In this document: one piece after another, positions 7,296 to 13,754 of the stretch
Position numbering within the stretch: the stretch's first letter is position 1
Layout: every line of letters starts with the position of its first letter
Origin: JADHUC01 sp964617665
Lineage (GTDB): Bacteria > Planctomycetota > Planctomycetia > Pirellulales > Pirellulaceae
Direction: 5' to 3'
DNA length: 13,754 bases
Assembly: GCA_964617665.1 (NCBI GenBank)
Contig: CAZUAH010000368.1
Location: 1 to 13,754, forward strand
Translations under genes and position numbers: made by a program
The notes under the pieces: model-generated
Seen by the model: only the letters and a program-made list of their open reading frames with translations
Databases searched by the model: none
What the model was told of the DNA's origin: nothing

Positions 7296-8264
7296 ATGAA
7301 AGATATTCGAGCCGCCTCGGTGCAGTTCAATCATGCGCCGGGAGACAAGGCATACAACATGAGCAGAATCCGCGCCTTCGTGTCGGAGGCTCAGGCGGCG
7401 GGGGTCAATCTGCTCGTCTTTCCGGAGATGTGCATCACCGGCTACTGGCATGTGAGAAAGCTGTCACGGCAGGAGATCGAATCGCTGGCTGAACCCGTGC
7501 CGTCTGGTCCGTCGTCCGAGGAGCTTCTTTCGTTGGCATCGGACCATTCCATGACCATCGGTGCCGGTCTGATTGAACGAACAGACGACGGGACGTTGTA
7601 CAACACGTACGTGGTGGCGATGCCGGATGGAAACACGGCGCGTCACCGCAAGCTCCACTGTTTCATCAGCGAGCACATGGCCTCGGGCAATGAATACACG
7701 GTGTTCGATATACCTCAAGGAGCCAAAGTTGGCGTGCTGATCTGCTACGACAACAACATTGGCGAGAACGTCCGAATTACGGCACTGCAAGGAGCGGAGA
7801 TCCTGCTGGCACCGCATCAAACGGGCGGTTGCGATTCGCCTAGCCCTCGTTGCATGGGCAGAATCGATACTGAACTGTGGAAGAACCGAGAGCAGGATCC
7901 GGCAGCGATCGAAGCCGAACTGCGTGGGCCGAAGGGCCGAGAGTGGATTATGCGCTGGTTGCCGGCCCGAGCGCACGACAATGGTCTGTTCCTTGTCTAC
8001 AGCAACGGCGTAGGGATTGACGACGACGAAGTTCGTACTGGGAATTCGACGATCCTTGATCCATACGGGGAAGTGCTCGCCGAAACATGCAAGGCAGGCG
8101 ACGATATGATCATTGCAGATCTCCAGGCGTCCGTCCGACACATGTGTACCGGACAACGCTGGCTAAGAAGCCGTCGCCCCGAGTTATACGAACCGCTGGT
8201 TGTTCCCACGGGCAAAGAAGAGGACACTCGCAAAGTGCGATTCGAACGGAAGCCGCAATCGTAG
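7296..8264 (+). CDS. Nitrilase-superfamily carbon-nitrogen hydrolase
   Basis: A 322-residue cytoplasmic amidohydrolase or amidase of the nitrilase superfamily, hydrolysing a C-N bond in an amide, carbamoyl or nitrile substrate. The Glu-Lys-Cys triad is visible: E44 in LVFPEMCITGYW, K119 in RHRKLHCF, and C150 in VGVLICYDNNIGEN. The family's usual helpers follow, with the ARAHDNGLFLVYSNGVG stretch (224-240) and GNSTILDPYGEVLAE (249-263). Length fits single-domain members such as N-carbamoyl-D-amino-acid amidohydrolase or aliphatic amidases, but the branch cannot be decided by eye. The start is the ATG at 7296 with AAGGAG 8 nt upstream; an in-frame GTG at 7287 lies too near the Shine-Dalgarno. 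No signal peptide is present. It is separated from the next gene by 169 bp containing a large palindrome, so co-transcription is uncertain. Confidence 0.95.
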   Translation: MKDIRAASVQFNHAPGDKAYNMSRIRAFVSEAQAAGVNLLVFPEMCITGYWHVRKLSRQEIESLAEPVPSGPSSEELLSLASDHSMTIGAGLIERTDDGTLYNTYVVAMPDGNTARHRKLHCFISEHMASGNEYTVFDIPQGAKVGVLICYDNNIGENVRITALQGAEILLAPHQTGGCDSPSPRCMGRIDTELWKNREQDPAAIEAELRGPKGREWIMRWLPARAHDNGLFLVYSNGVGIDDDEVRTGNSTILDPYGEVLAETCKAGDDMIIADLQASVRHMCTGQRWLRSRRPELYEPLVVPTGKEEDTRKVRFERKPQS

Positions 8265-8303
8265 ACGAGACTGGCCAAGCAAGTACAATTGTTCATTCAG
8301 TGC

Positions 8304-8362
8304 CTATCCGAAAACCTCGTGACGGGCAGAAGTGCCCATCCTACGGCGAGGTTTTCGGATAG
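8304..8362. repeat. Nested perfect palindrome (REP-like element or terminator)
   Basis: The 16-nt arms CTATCCGAAAACCTCG (8304-8319) and its exact reverse complement (8347-8362) flank a 27-nt centre. That centre holds a second perfect hairpin, GGGCA/TGCCC (8324-8328 and 8333-8337) with loop GAAG. The right arm is followed by GACTCTTAG, not a T-run. The perfect arms and the nested hairpin fit a repetitive extragenic palindrome or miniature element better than a classical terminator, though it may stop or protect the nitrilase transcript. Confidence 0.65.
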
Positions 8363-8433
8363 ACTCTTAGACGCCCGGCGGGGTAGCTGGGCGGAGGTCA
8401 ACTGGGAAATGTCGACTTGAAGGAGTTCTCGTA

Positions 8434-11400
8434 ATGAACAGATCAACCCGTCCTTTCTCTTTTGCCAACCCATCGCTTCTTCCGGCCGCACTCGCGGCGG
8501 CCATGATGATCGCGTCGTCCCGTTCCGCGTCCGCTGAACCGGCGCCGGCCGCGGAAGCCGAACGCGCCGCAAGAGTCTTTTCTGCGACCGGTATCGGGGG
8601 TGGCGTCATTGTGCATCTCGGCGCCACGGATGGAAAGTTCACTGCCGCCTTGAAGGCCAATGACCATTGCTGTGTCCAGGGGCTGACCACCGACACGGCC
8701 GCGTGTGATGCCGCCCGCCAGTACATCCAGTCCCGGGGACTGTATGGAACCGTCTCGGTGGCGACGTATGATGGGAAACACCTGCCTTACGTCGATAACC
8801 TGGCCGCGCTGGTAGTGGTTGACGACCCGTCCGTGCCCATGGCGGAAGTCATGCGGGTGCTCCGCCCGCTCGGCGCGGCCGTGGTCAACCGAGCCGGCCA
8901 AGACGAGGTGACCGTCAAGCCCTGGCCCGAAGAATACGACGAATGGCAGCAGCATTATCACGGCCCGGATAACAACGCCGTGGCTCATGACACCGCCGTG
9001 GGCCCACCCCGCCGTTACCAGTGGATCGCCTTTCCGCAGTGGCAGCGCTCCCACCATATCATGCCCTCCATGAACAGCCTGCTCGCATCGCAGTCGCGGC
9101 TCTATACGGTCGAGGACGTGGCCTCGGCGGAACATCCGGCCCTGCCGGGCAAGTACGCGCTGATCTGCCGCGATGCATTTTCCGGCATCGAGCTCTGGCG
9201 GGTGCCCTTCCCCGACTGGCATTCGACGCTGATTTATGACAAGAACATGCCGGTGCAGTTGCAGCGGCGCTGCGCAGCGATCGGCGACACGGTCTACTGC
9301 ACGCCGGGCTATTTCGCCCCGGTTACCGCCTTCGATGCCGCCACAGGCGCCGTGAAGAAGAAATATGAGGGAACGAAGAACACGACGGAATTCGTCTACG
9401 ATCGCGGCACGCTCTACGTGGTGACCGGCCAGCCAACCTACGATCGGGGCGAAGGGACCGATGCCCTCGGCTCCTCCAAATTTGATACCAAACTCTACGG
9501 CCCGCGGGTCATCACCTTCAGAGACCCCAAGAGCACCATCACCGCCATCGACGCGGCGAGCGGGGAAACGCTCTGGCAGAAATCCGGCGAGGATACGGCA
9601 GGTTATCTTGGCGCCACCCTTGCTGTCAGCGGCGACAGCGTAGTGCTCTACACGGCCGGAGGCGTGACCGCCTGGGACCGAGACACCGGCAAGACCCTGT
9701 GGAACACCCCCGCGCCGGTCTCGTTCTTCAACGCGACCATCGGAATCGCGATCTCGCTCGTGCTTTCCGAAGACGGCGCGTATATGGCCGACGGCAAACA
9801 GTTGCGCGCCTTCCGGCTCTCCGACGGCAAGGAGCTTTGGTCCGCGCCGGCCACTTACAACCACCACAAGGAGCCGGACGTGTTTCTGACCGGCGGCCTG
9901 GTCTGGGCGGCCGGCTATAACGCGAACAAGGGGCAGTTAACACCGGAGGTGGACCTGACCTATATGGGCGTCAATGGCTACGACCCGGAAACGGGAAAAC
10001 TGGTGAAGCAGATTCCCCAGCGAATGATTCGCCCCATGGGCCATGATCGCTGCTACCGCAACCGGATCACCGATTCGTACTACATCAACAGCGCGACCGG
10101 AGGCAGCGATTACCTGGAATTCGGGACCGGCACGGAGCTTCCCCATCCCTGGGTGCGGGGAACCTGTGGCATCGGCTTCATGCCCTGCAATGGCTTGCTC
10201 TACGCGGGGCCGCCGTCCTGCTCCTGCTGCAACTGGGTCATGCTCAACGCGCTGAACGCCCTGGCGCCGGAACCGGGGCTGGCGAAATCGAACGACCCGG
10301 TCAAGGTCAAGCCGGTGAACCGGTTGGAGAAAGGACCTGCCTTTGGGAAAACCCGAAACTCGAAATCCGAAATTCGAAAGGGAGATTGGCCGACCTACCG
10401 GCATGACGATAGTCGCTCGGGTGTCTCGAAAGACCGCGTCGGTAGCTCGATTTCGCGGCAATGGGAAATCGAATTCACCGGGCGCCCAAGCGCTCCGGTT
10501 ATCGCTGCCGGCACTCTTTTTGTCGCGGATATAGACGCGCATCAGCTATGCGCATTCAACGCCCAGACCGGCGAGCCGCTCTGGAAGTTCTCCGCCGGCA
10601 GCCGGATCGATTCTCCGCCGGCCTACGCGGACGGATTTGTGTATTTCGGCTCGCGCGATGGGGCCGTCTATTCGCTCCGGGCGTCGGACGGCGCCCTGGC
10701 GTGGCGTTTCACGCCCCTGCCCGACCGCGTGATCTGCGCGTATGAACAACTAGAATCCGCGTGGCCGGTCAACGGCACGGTGCTGATCAAGGATGGGCTG
10801 GTGTACTTTGCCGCCGGCAGAAACTCATTTGTGGACGGCGGCATCTTCGTCTATGCGCTCGATATGAAGACCGGAGAGGTCCACCACCAGCGCCGCATGT
10901 ACGGCCCGTTCGGCGAGGACACGTTCCCCATTCTCACCGGGTCGGATCTCAAGACCGGAATGGGCATCTATGGTTTCAAGGCCGATGTCCCGGTGGACGG
11001 CGGGGCATACGTCTTCTTCAAACAGCAGGCGTTTAAACCGGACCTCACGCCGGTGAAACAGACCGAGGTGACCCAGCGGCATCTGATCCCCAACCCCGGT
11101 TTCCTGGAATCCACTCCCCAGCACCGCACGTTCTGGACGCTGGACACGATGACCCGCTACGACATTCCCACCGGCCTGGCCGGGGTGCACGGCGATATCC
11201 TGGTAGTGGATGGGAATCGTTTCGTCGAGGTGCGCGGGTACCAGCCGGCGCGCCAGACGCCGTTTGATCCCAGAGTCAGTGGCTATGCGCTGTACTGCGG
11301 CATCGCGGGAGAGACGGACGCTGACTCCCCCGCTGCCCGCCTGGCCAAAGCACAAGCCAACGCCAAAGGCAAGAAAGCCGGCAAGATGACCAAAGCCGCC

Positions 11401-11736
11401 AGGAGAAAGACAAATGCCCTGAGATTGGCGTCGGCCGCCACACAATCGAAGGAGATCTGGCAAAGTCCCATCCCGCTGACCGGCAAAGCCATGGCCATGT
11501 CCGAGAACGTGGTTTTTGTCGCCGGCACCCCGGTCGTCTTCCCCGACGGTGACATCGCCAAGGCGTATGAGGGAAGAATGGGCGGCCTGCTCTGGCTGGC
11601 AGACGCAGCGACCGGAAAGAAACTCGCCGAGTACCCGCTGCCTGCGCCCCCGGCCTGGGACAGCCTGGCCGTGGCTAACGGCTCGGTCTACATCGCCCTC
11701 ACCGACGGCCGCTTGTTGTGCTTCGCGGGAAAGTGA
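8434..11736 (+). CDS. Giant secreted protein: methyltransferase-like domain plus two PQQ-type propellers
   Basis: An 1100-residue protein with a signal peptide (residues 1-34, ending SASA|EP). Residues 50-155 resemble a class I SAM-methyltransferase fold: VIVHLGATDGKFTAAL (58-73) is a motif-I-like loop, GLTTDTAACDAARQYI follows, and MAEVMRVLRPLG (136-147) is the late motif. The family's linker motif is at 175-197 (DNNAVAHDTAVGPPRRYQW). Propeller blades fill about 200-612, ending in a cysteine cluster (PSCSCCN, 594-600). A second propeller begins at 650 with GDWPTYRHDDSRSG and runs to the end, interrupted by a Lys/Ala-rich stretch (966-1003). Blades show TGxxLW and AFD/AID repeats. It lacks the CxxCH haem motif, and cofactor binding is unproven. 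The ATG at 8434 has AAGGAG 8 nt upstream. The coding sequence looks more GC-rich than its neighbours. The linker at 637-650 carries a repeat of non-coding type. Confidence 0.94.
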   Translation: MNRSTRPFSFANPSLLPAALAAAMMIASSRSASAEPAPAAEAERAARVFSATGIGGGVIVHLGATDGKFTAALKANDHCCVQGLTTDTAACDAARQYIQSRGLYGTVSVATYDGKHLPYVDNLAALVVVDDPSVPMAEVMRVLRPLGAAVVNRAGQDEVTVKPWPEEYDEWQQHYHGPDNNAVAHDTAVGPPRRYQWIAFPQWQRSHHIMPSMNSLLASQSRLYTVEDVASAEHPALPGKYALICRDAFSGIELWRVPFPDWHSTLIYDKNMPVQLQRRCAAIGDTVYCTPGYFAPVTAFDAATGAVKKKYEGTKNTTEFVYDRGTLYVVTGQPTYDRGEGTDALGSSKFDTKLYGPRVITFRDPKSTITAIDAASGETLWQKSGEDTAGYLGATLAVSGDSVVLYTAGGVTAWDRDTGKTLWNTPAPVSFFNATIGIAISLVLSEDGAYMADGKQLRAFRLSDGKELWSAPATYNHHKEPDVFLTGGLVWAAGYNANKGQLTPEVDLTYMGVNGYDPETGKLVKQIPQRMIRPMGHDRCYRNRITDSYYINSATGGSDYLEFGTGTELPHPWVRGTCGIGFMPCNGLLYAGPPSCSCCNWVMLNALNALAPEPGLAKSNDPVKVKPVNRLEKGPAFGKTRNSKSEIRKGDWPTYRHDDSRSGVSKDRVGSSISRQWEIEFTGRPSAPVIAAGTLFVADIDAHQLCAFNAQTGEPLWKFSAGSRIDSPPAYADGFVYFGSRDGAVYSLRASDGALAWRFTPLPDRVICAYEQLESAWPVNGTVLIKDGLVYFAAGRNSFVDGGIFVYALDMKTGEVHHQRRMYGPFGEDTFPILTGSDLKTGMGIYGFKADVPVDGGAYVFFKQQAFKPDLTPVKQTEVTQRHLIPNPGFLESTPQHRTFWTLDTMTRYDIPTGLAGVHGDILVVDGNRFVEVRGYQPARQTPFDPRVSGYALYCGIAGETDADSPAARLAKAQANAKGKKAGKMTKAARRKTNALRLASAATQSKEIWQSPIPLTGKAMAMSENVVFVAGTPVVFPDGDIAKAYEGRMGGLLWLADAATGKKLAEYPLPAPPAWDSLAVANGSVYIALTDGRLLCFAGK
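10354..10381 (+). repeat. Four tandem 7-nt units CGAAAnn inside the propeller gene
   Basis: Four consecutive heptamers, CGAAACT, CGAAATC, CGAAATT and CGAAAGG, lie exactly head to tail. They encode part of the linker GKTRNSKSEIRKG (638-650) between the two propellers. Similar AATCCGAAATTCGAA-type strings are common as intergenic repeats in planctomycetes, to my recollection, so this looks like a genomic repeat that entered the gene without breaking the frame. Confidence 0.6.
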
Positions 11737-11948
11737 GGAGCTTCCCGGTAACGATCAACCTGATCATGACCGCCGACGTGACGGCCGATCACCCAATCGA
11801 TCCCAAATGCATGGCGATCATGGAAGGAGTGCGAAAAGCGATTCGCGGACGCTCCGTGCACCAGCGATGTGGCAAGAACCGCGTGTTTAGCACGCGGCTT
11901 AAACATTCGCGGTTTCCTTGGAAACCGCGAACTTATCTTGAATCCTAA
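11733..11948 (+). CDS. Small ORF overlapping the propeller gene stop, possible truncated gene
   Basis: A 71-codon frame can start at GTG 11733, sharing GTGA with the stop of the propeller gene (a 4-nt overlap typical of coupled genes), or at ATG 11766. The product reads VRSFPVTINLIMTADVTADH at its start and then HPIDPKCMAIMEGVRKAIRG, which looks protein-like. Its last 20 or so residues are encoded by the inverted repeats at 11879-11931 and are probably not native. I do not recognise the family. It may be the 5' remnant of a gene cut off by the repeat region, or chance. Confidence 0.3.
   Translation: MRSFPVTINLIMTADVTADHPIDPKCMAIMEGVRKAIRGRSVHQRCGKNRVFSTRLKHSRFPWKPRTYLES
11879..11897 (+). repeat. 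Hairpin CCGCGTG-TTTAG-CACGCGG
   Basis: A perfect 7-bp stem with a 5-nt loop lies about 140 nt after the propeller stop. It is followed by CTTAAACATT rather than a T-run, so it is only a weak terminator candidate for the propeller transcript. Confidence 0.4.
11906..11931 (+). repeat. Perfect 12-bp inverted repeat, CUUG-type tetraloop hairpin
   Basis: TTCGCGGTTTCC (11906-11917) pairs exactly with GGAAACCGCGAA (11920-11931). As RNA it folds with a CUUG tetraloop closed by C-G, a known stable loop. It ends 7 nt before the -35 element of the ATPase promoter. It could be a terminator without a U-tract, an operator, or both; the 9-mer TTCGCGGTT recurs in the promoter spacer. Confidence 0.6.
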
Positions 11949-11965
11949 AAGTTCGCGGTTATACT
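11938..11965 (+). promoter_or_regulatory. Putative promoter of the ATPase gene (leaderless)
   Basis: TTGAAT (11938-11943) and TATACT (11960-11965) are spaced 16 nt apart and agree 4/6 and 5/6 with sigma70 elements. The expected start point, about 7 nt after the -10, falls at 11972-11973, on the A of the ATG. No Shine-Dalgarno precedes the ATG, which fits a leaderless message. The spacer contains TTCGCGGTT (11952-11960), the same 9-mer as in the inverted repeat just upstream, so a regulator could bind both. Confidence 0.5.
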
Positions 11966-11972
11966 GAGCTGC

Positions 11973-13451
11973 ATGTCAGAAAACTTCTTCGGTCGCGAGG
12001 CGGAGTTGGCTCGGCTTCGGTCCTTCGTCGATTCCCCCAAATCAGGTTTCCTGGTCCTGCGCGGACGCCGTCGGATTGGGAAAACATGGCTGCTGGCACA
12101 ATTTGCCCGTAGCGTCCCGGCCCTCTCTTTCCAGGGAGATGAGGACAGTTCGTCCCGGCAACTGCTGAGGAAGTTTGCCCACGAGTGGAAACGCTTTTCC
12201 GGGGACGACACGCTGTCGATCATCCGGGTCGTCGATTTGAGTTGGCTTCGCGCGTTCCGGGCCATGACAGCCTTCTTCCGAAATCAACCCGACCGGAAAC
12301 ACGTGATCGTCTTTGATGAGATTCAATGGATCGCGAAACGGAAGTCAGGATTCCTCGGCCAACTAAAAGAAGCCTGGGTGGATTGGGAGCAGTTGGGAAA
12401 CGTGAAGGTCATTATCTGCGGTTCCTCTCACCGGTTCTTCGCGAACAAAACCGCGTCGGAAACATCCGTGCTGCATCGCATGCGGACCGTAGGCGATCTC
12501 CGAGTTCTGCCTTTCAGCCTCTCAGAAATCGGGCGGCATTACTTTCCCCAATGGACCAAAGAACAGATTTGTTTGGTGTTCATGATGACCGGTGGTGTGC
12601 CGTATTACCTGGCGCGGATTCCTCGCGACGACAATTTCATCCGGGCGATCAACAAGACGTTCTTCACGCGCGACACCATCTTTCTCGATGAATTTCGGGA
12701 GGTCATCAATCTGGAGTTCACCAGGGAGTCTGCCCGGACTGCGGAAACGATTCTGGCCGCGCTGGGACAGGACGGCTCCACGCTGGAGAACATACGTCGG
12801 AAGACGTCCATCTCGAACGAATCGACCGTGAGGACGATGATCGGCCAATTGCTTGAATTTGAGATCGTCACCGAAAAAGCTCAGGCCGGTGCCACCAGGG
12901 CCAATCGGCGCGGCAACAAGTATTATATTAGAGACCCGTTTTTGAACTTCTATTTTCAAATCCTCAGAATCCGGGCGCGTCGCATCCGCAAAAACGTGCG
13001 TTCAAATCTATTTCGTGAATGTATCGGCTCGAAGACCGGCTATTACATCGAAGGCTTCTCGGGCAAAGCCTTCGAGTTGTTGGCCGAATGGGTATTACGT
13101 CGCCAGCTCAGTCCCGCTGGCCGGGAGAGCATTCTCGCGAAGCTGAACGTACAAGATGACGAGTACGAAGTCGGGCATCATTGGGTCGAGGGCGAGACTC
13201 AGGTGGACTTGATTATCGAGAATGAAGCGGACCGGGAAAGCCGGTTGCTGGAACTGAAGTGGATCAGCGGGACGGCGGATCGCGGTTCAGGATACCTCGA
13301 TCAGGTCAGAGAAAAGGCCTACTCACCGCCGAAGGGTTGGACGATCAGTTATCATCTGCTGTTGTCCGGCGAAGCTTCCATTCCGTTGCGGAAGAAGGCG
13401 AAGGCCATGAAGATTCAGATCCTGGGATTGAGCGATCTCTTCGCGGATTGA
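11973..13451 (+). CDS. ATPase_2 family P-loop ATPase with C-terminal DUF234/PD-(D/E)XK-like domain
   Basis: A 492-residue cytoplasmic ATPase of the archaeal/bacterial ATPase_2 (STAND/MNS-like) family. The N-terminal FFGREAEL (5-12) is the family's usual opening. Walker A is GRRRIGKT (31-38), Walker B is VIVFDE (111-116), and the sensor-like strand is VKVIICGSSHRF (144-155). FMMTGGVPYYL (203-213) opens the lid region and a winged-helix segment follows at about 255-300. YYIRDPFLNFYFQ (317-329) is the junction typical of DUF234 proteins. The C-terminal part has a PD-(D/E)XK-like pattern: E368 (AFELLAEW), D412 (QVDLII) and E427-x-K429 (LLELKW). It may therefore act as an ATP-switched nuclease, though nuclease activity is unproven for most of this family. 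Length is normal and the gene intact. The ATG at 11973 is the only start compatible with the conserved N-terminus. It has no evident operon partner. Confidence 0.95.
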   Translation: MSENFFGREAELARLRSFVDSPKSGFLVLRGRRRIGKTWLLAQFARSVPALSFQGDEDSSSRQLLRKFAHEWKRFSGDDTLSIIRVVDLSWLRAFRAMTAFFRNQPDRKHVIVFDEIQWIAKRKSGFLGQLKEAWVDWEQLGNVKVIICGSSHRFFANKTASETSVLHRMRTVGDLRVLPFSLSEIGRHYFPQWTKEQICLVFMMTGGVPYYLARIPRDDNFIRAINKTFFTRDTIFLDEFREVINLEFTRESARTAETILAALGQDGSTLENIRRKTSISNESTVRTMIGQLLEFEIVTEKAQAGATRANRRGNKYYIRDPFLNFYFQILRIRARRIRKNVRSNLFRECIGSKTGYYIEGFSGKAFELLAEWVLRRQLSPAGRESILAKLNVQDDEYEVGHHWVEGETQVDLIIENEADRESRLLELKWISGTADRGSGYLDQVREKAYSPPKGWTISYHLLLSGEASIPLRKKAKAMKIQILGLSDLFAD

Positions 13452-13541
13452 GCAGGTCGATGAAAGTGAAAAACACGCCAAGTGGTAAACATCCTCAGAA
13501 GAACAACTCTCGTAGGGCGCGTTCTTGCTTGCCTCGGCAGG

Positions 13542-13754
13542 ATGCGACTTTGCCTCTTCACAACACGTATGATTGCTTGTTGCTTGTCTCTGATTACCGT
13601 AGCGTTGGTTTTGCTGGTCGGCAGCCATGTCACGCTCAGAGAAGGAGACGGGGGCACTTGTGCGAAGCACCCGGGGGCGTCCCGGCAAATGACCCCCGTC
13701 CCAATAGCGTTCGGCCCCAGATTTGCTAGTCCAAATTCCTTCTTCTTTGGCACG
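13542..13754 (+). CDS. Partial ORF, possible secreted protein, runs off the window
   Basis: From the ATG at 13542 a frame stays open to the right edge (71 codons). It begins MRLCLFTTRMIACCLSLITV and continues ALVLLVGSHVT, a basic start plus hydrophobic core typical of a signal peptide or anchor; a second ATG lies at 13569. No clear Shine-Dalgarno supports either start. The frame then crosses the inverted repeat at 13647-13700, where the translation looks like repeat sequence. It may be a real short secreted protein or a chance frame. The 90 nt between the ATPase stop and this start hold nothing I recognise. Confidence 0.3.
   Translation, partial: MRLCLFTTRMIACCLSLITVALVLLVGSHVTLREGDGGTCAKHPGASRQMTPVPIAFGPRFASPNSFFFGT
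13647..13700. repeat. REP-like inverted repeat with inner hairpin
   Basis: GACGGGGG (13647-13654) and CCCCCGTC (13693-13700) are exact reverse complements. Between them GTGC-GAA-GCAC (13660-13670) can form a smaller hairpin. The nested plan resembles the element at 8304-8362, although the sequences differ. Planctomycete genomes carry many such G-rich palindromes between genes. Confidence 0.45.

Noticed and set aside
8443..9867. A 474-codon open frame on the minus strand
   Set aside because: It is antisense to the propeller protein with its clear family motifs. Long antisense frames are expected in GC-rich genes.
10213..10236. Cysteine cluster PSCSCCN as a possible c-type haem site
   Set aside because: It lacks the CxxCH pattern with histidine. 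Related proteins have a cysteine-containing motif here without haem binding being implied.
13259..13729. A 156-codon plus-strand frame spanning the end of the ATPase gene
   Set aside because: It overlaps the last 190 bases of the ATPase in another frame and has no signal, motif or start support.
13415..13753. A 112-codon minus-strand frame at the right edge
   Set aside because: The translation is Arg/Pro-rich and largely encoded by the palindrome at 13647-13700; it looks like repeat sequence rather than a protein.
1..13754. CRISPR array, tRNA or rRNA genes, insertion sequence
   Set aside because: I saw no regularly spaced direct repeats, no cloverleaf-like sequence with the conserved T-loop, and no transposase-like protein in either strand.

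Overview
The window looks like chromosomal DNA of a planctomycete, probably of the Pirellulales/Planctomycetia type or an uncultured relative. The evidence is family content. Two secreted proteins begin with an SHD1 (SLA1 homology domain 1) module, which is abundant in Planctomycetota. There is a Tat-exported Gfo/Idh/MocA oxidoreductase with the planctomycete-style C-terminus, and a giant protein joining a methyltransferase-like domain to PQQ-type propellers. Coding density is low, genes are separated by 150-430 bp gaps, and REP-like palindromes lie between them. No tRNA, rRNA, CRISPR array, transposase or integrase was seen.

Layout. The left half is transcribed leftward (minus strand). In transcription order it holds a secreted SHD1 + PQQ-like beta-propeller protein (5515-6999), a small HEPN-domain protein (4642-5190), a secreted SHD1 + metzincin-type zinc metalloprotease (2987-4489), a small signal-peptide/three-helix membrane protein of unknown function (1996-2571), and a Tat-dependent Gfo/Idh/MocA oxidoreductase (109-1569). 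The gaps are long, so most of these are probably transcribed alone. The 415-bp gap at 2572-2986 holds what looks like a decayed fragment of another planctomycete protein family on the plus strand.

The right half is transcribed rightward. A cytoplasmic nitrilase-superfamily amidohydrolase (7296-8264) diverges from the propeller gene. It is followed by a nested perfect palindrome (8304-8362), the 1100-residue methyltransferase-like/double-propeller protein (8434-11736), a small coupled ORF or remnant (11733-11948), and an ATPase fused to a PD-(D/E)XK-type domain (11973-13451). The ATPase promoter lies so close to its ATG that the message is probably leaderless. A partial secreted-protein ORF runs off the right end.

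How the genes work together: five products (oxidoreductase, protease, both propeller proteins, small membrane protein) carry export signals, so the theme is envelope or periplasmic metabolism. No single pathway links them. The HEPN protein and the ATPase-nuclease-like protein are plausible stress or defence accessories, but neither has its classical partner here. The points most worth a second look are the SHD1-metzincin architecture, an in-frame genomic repeat inside the giant propeller gene, the leaderless promoter with AACCGCGAA repeats before the ATPase, and the nested palindrome at 8304-8362.
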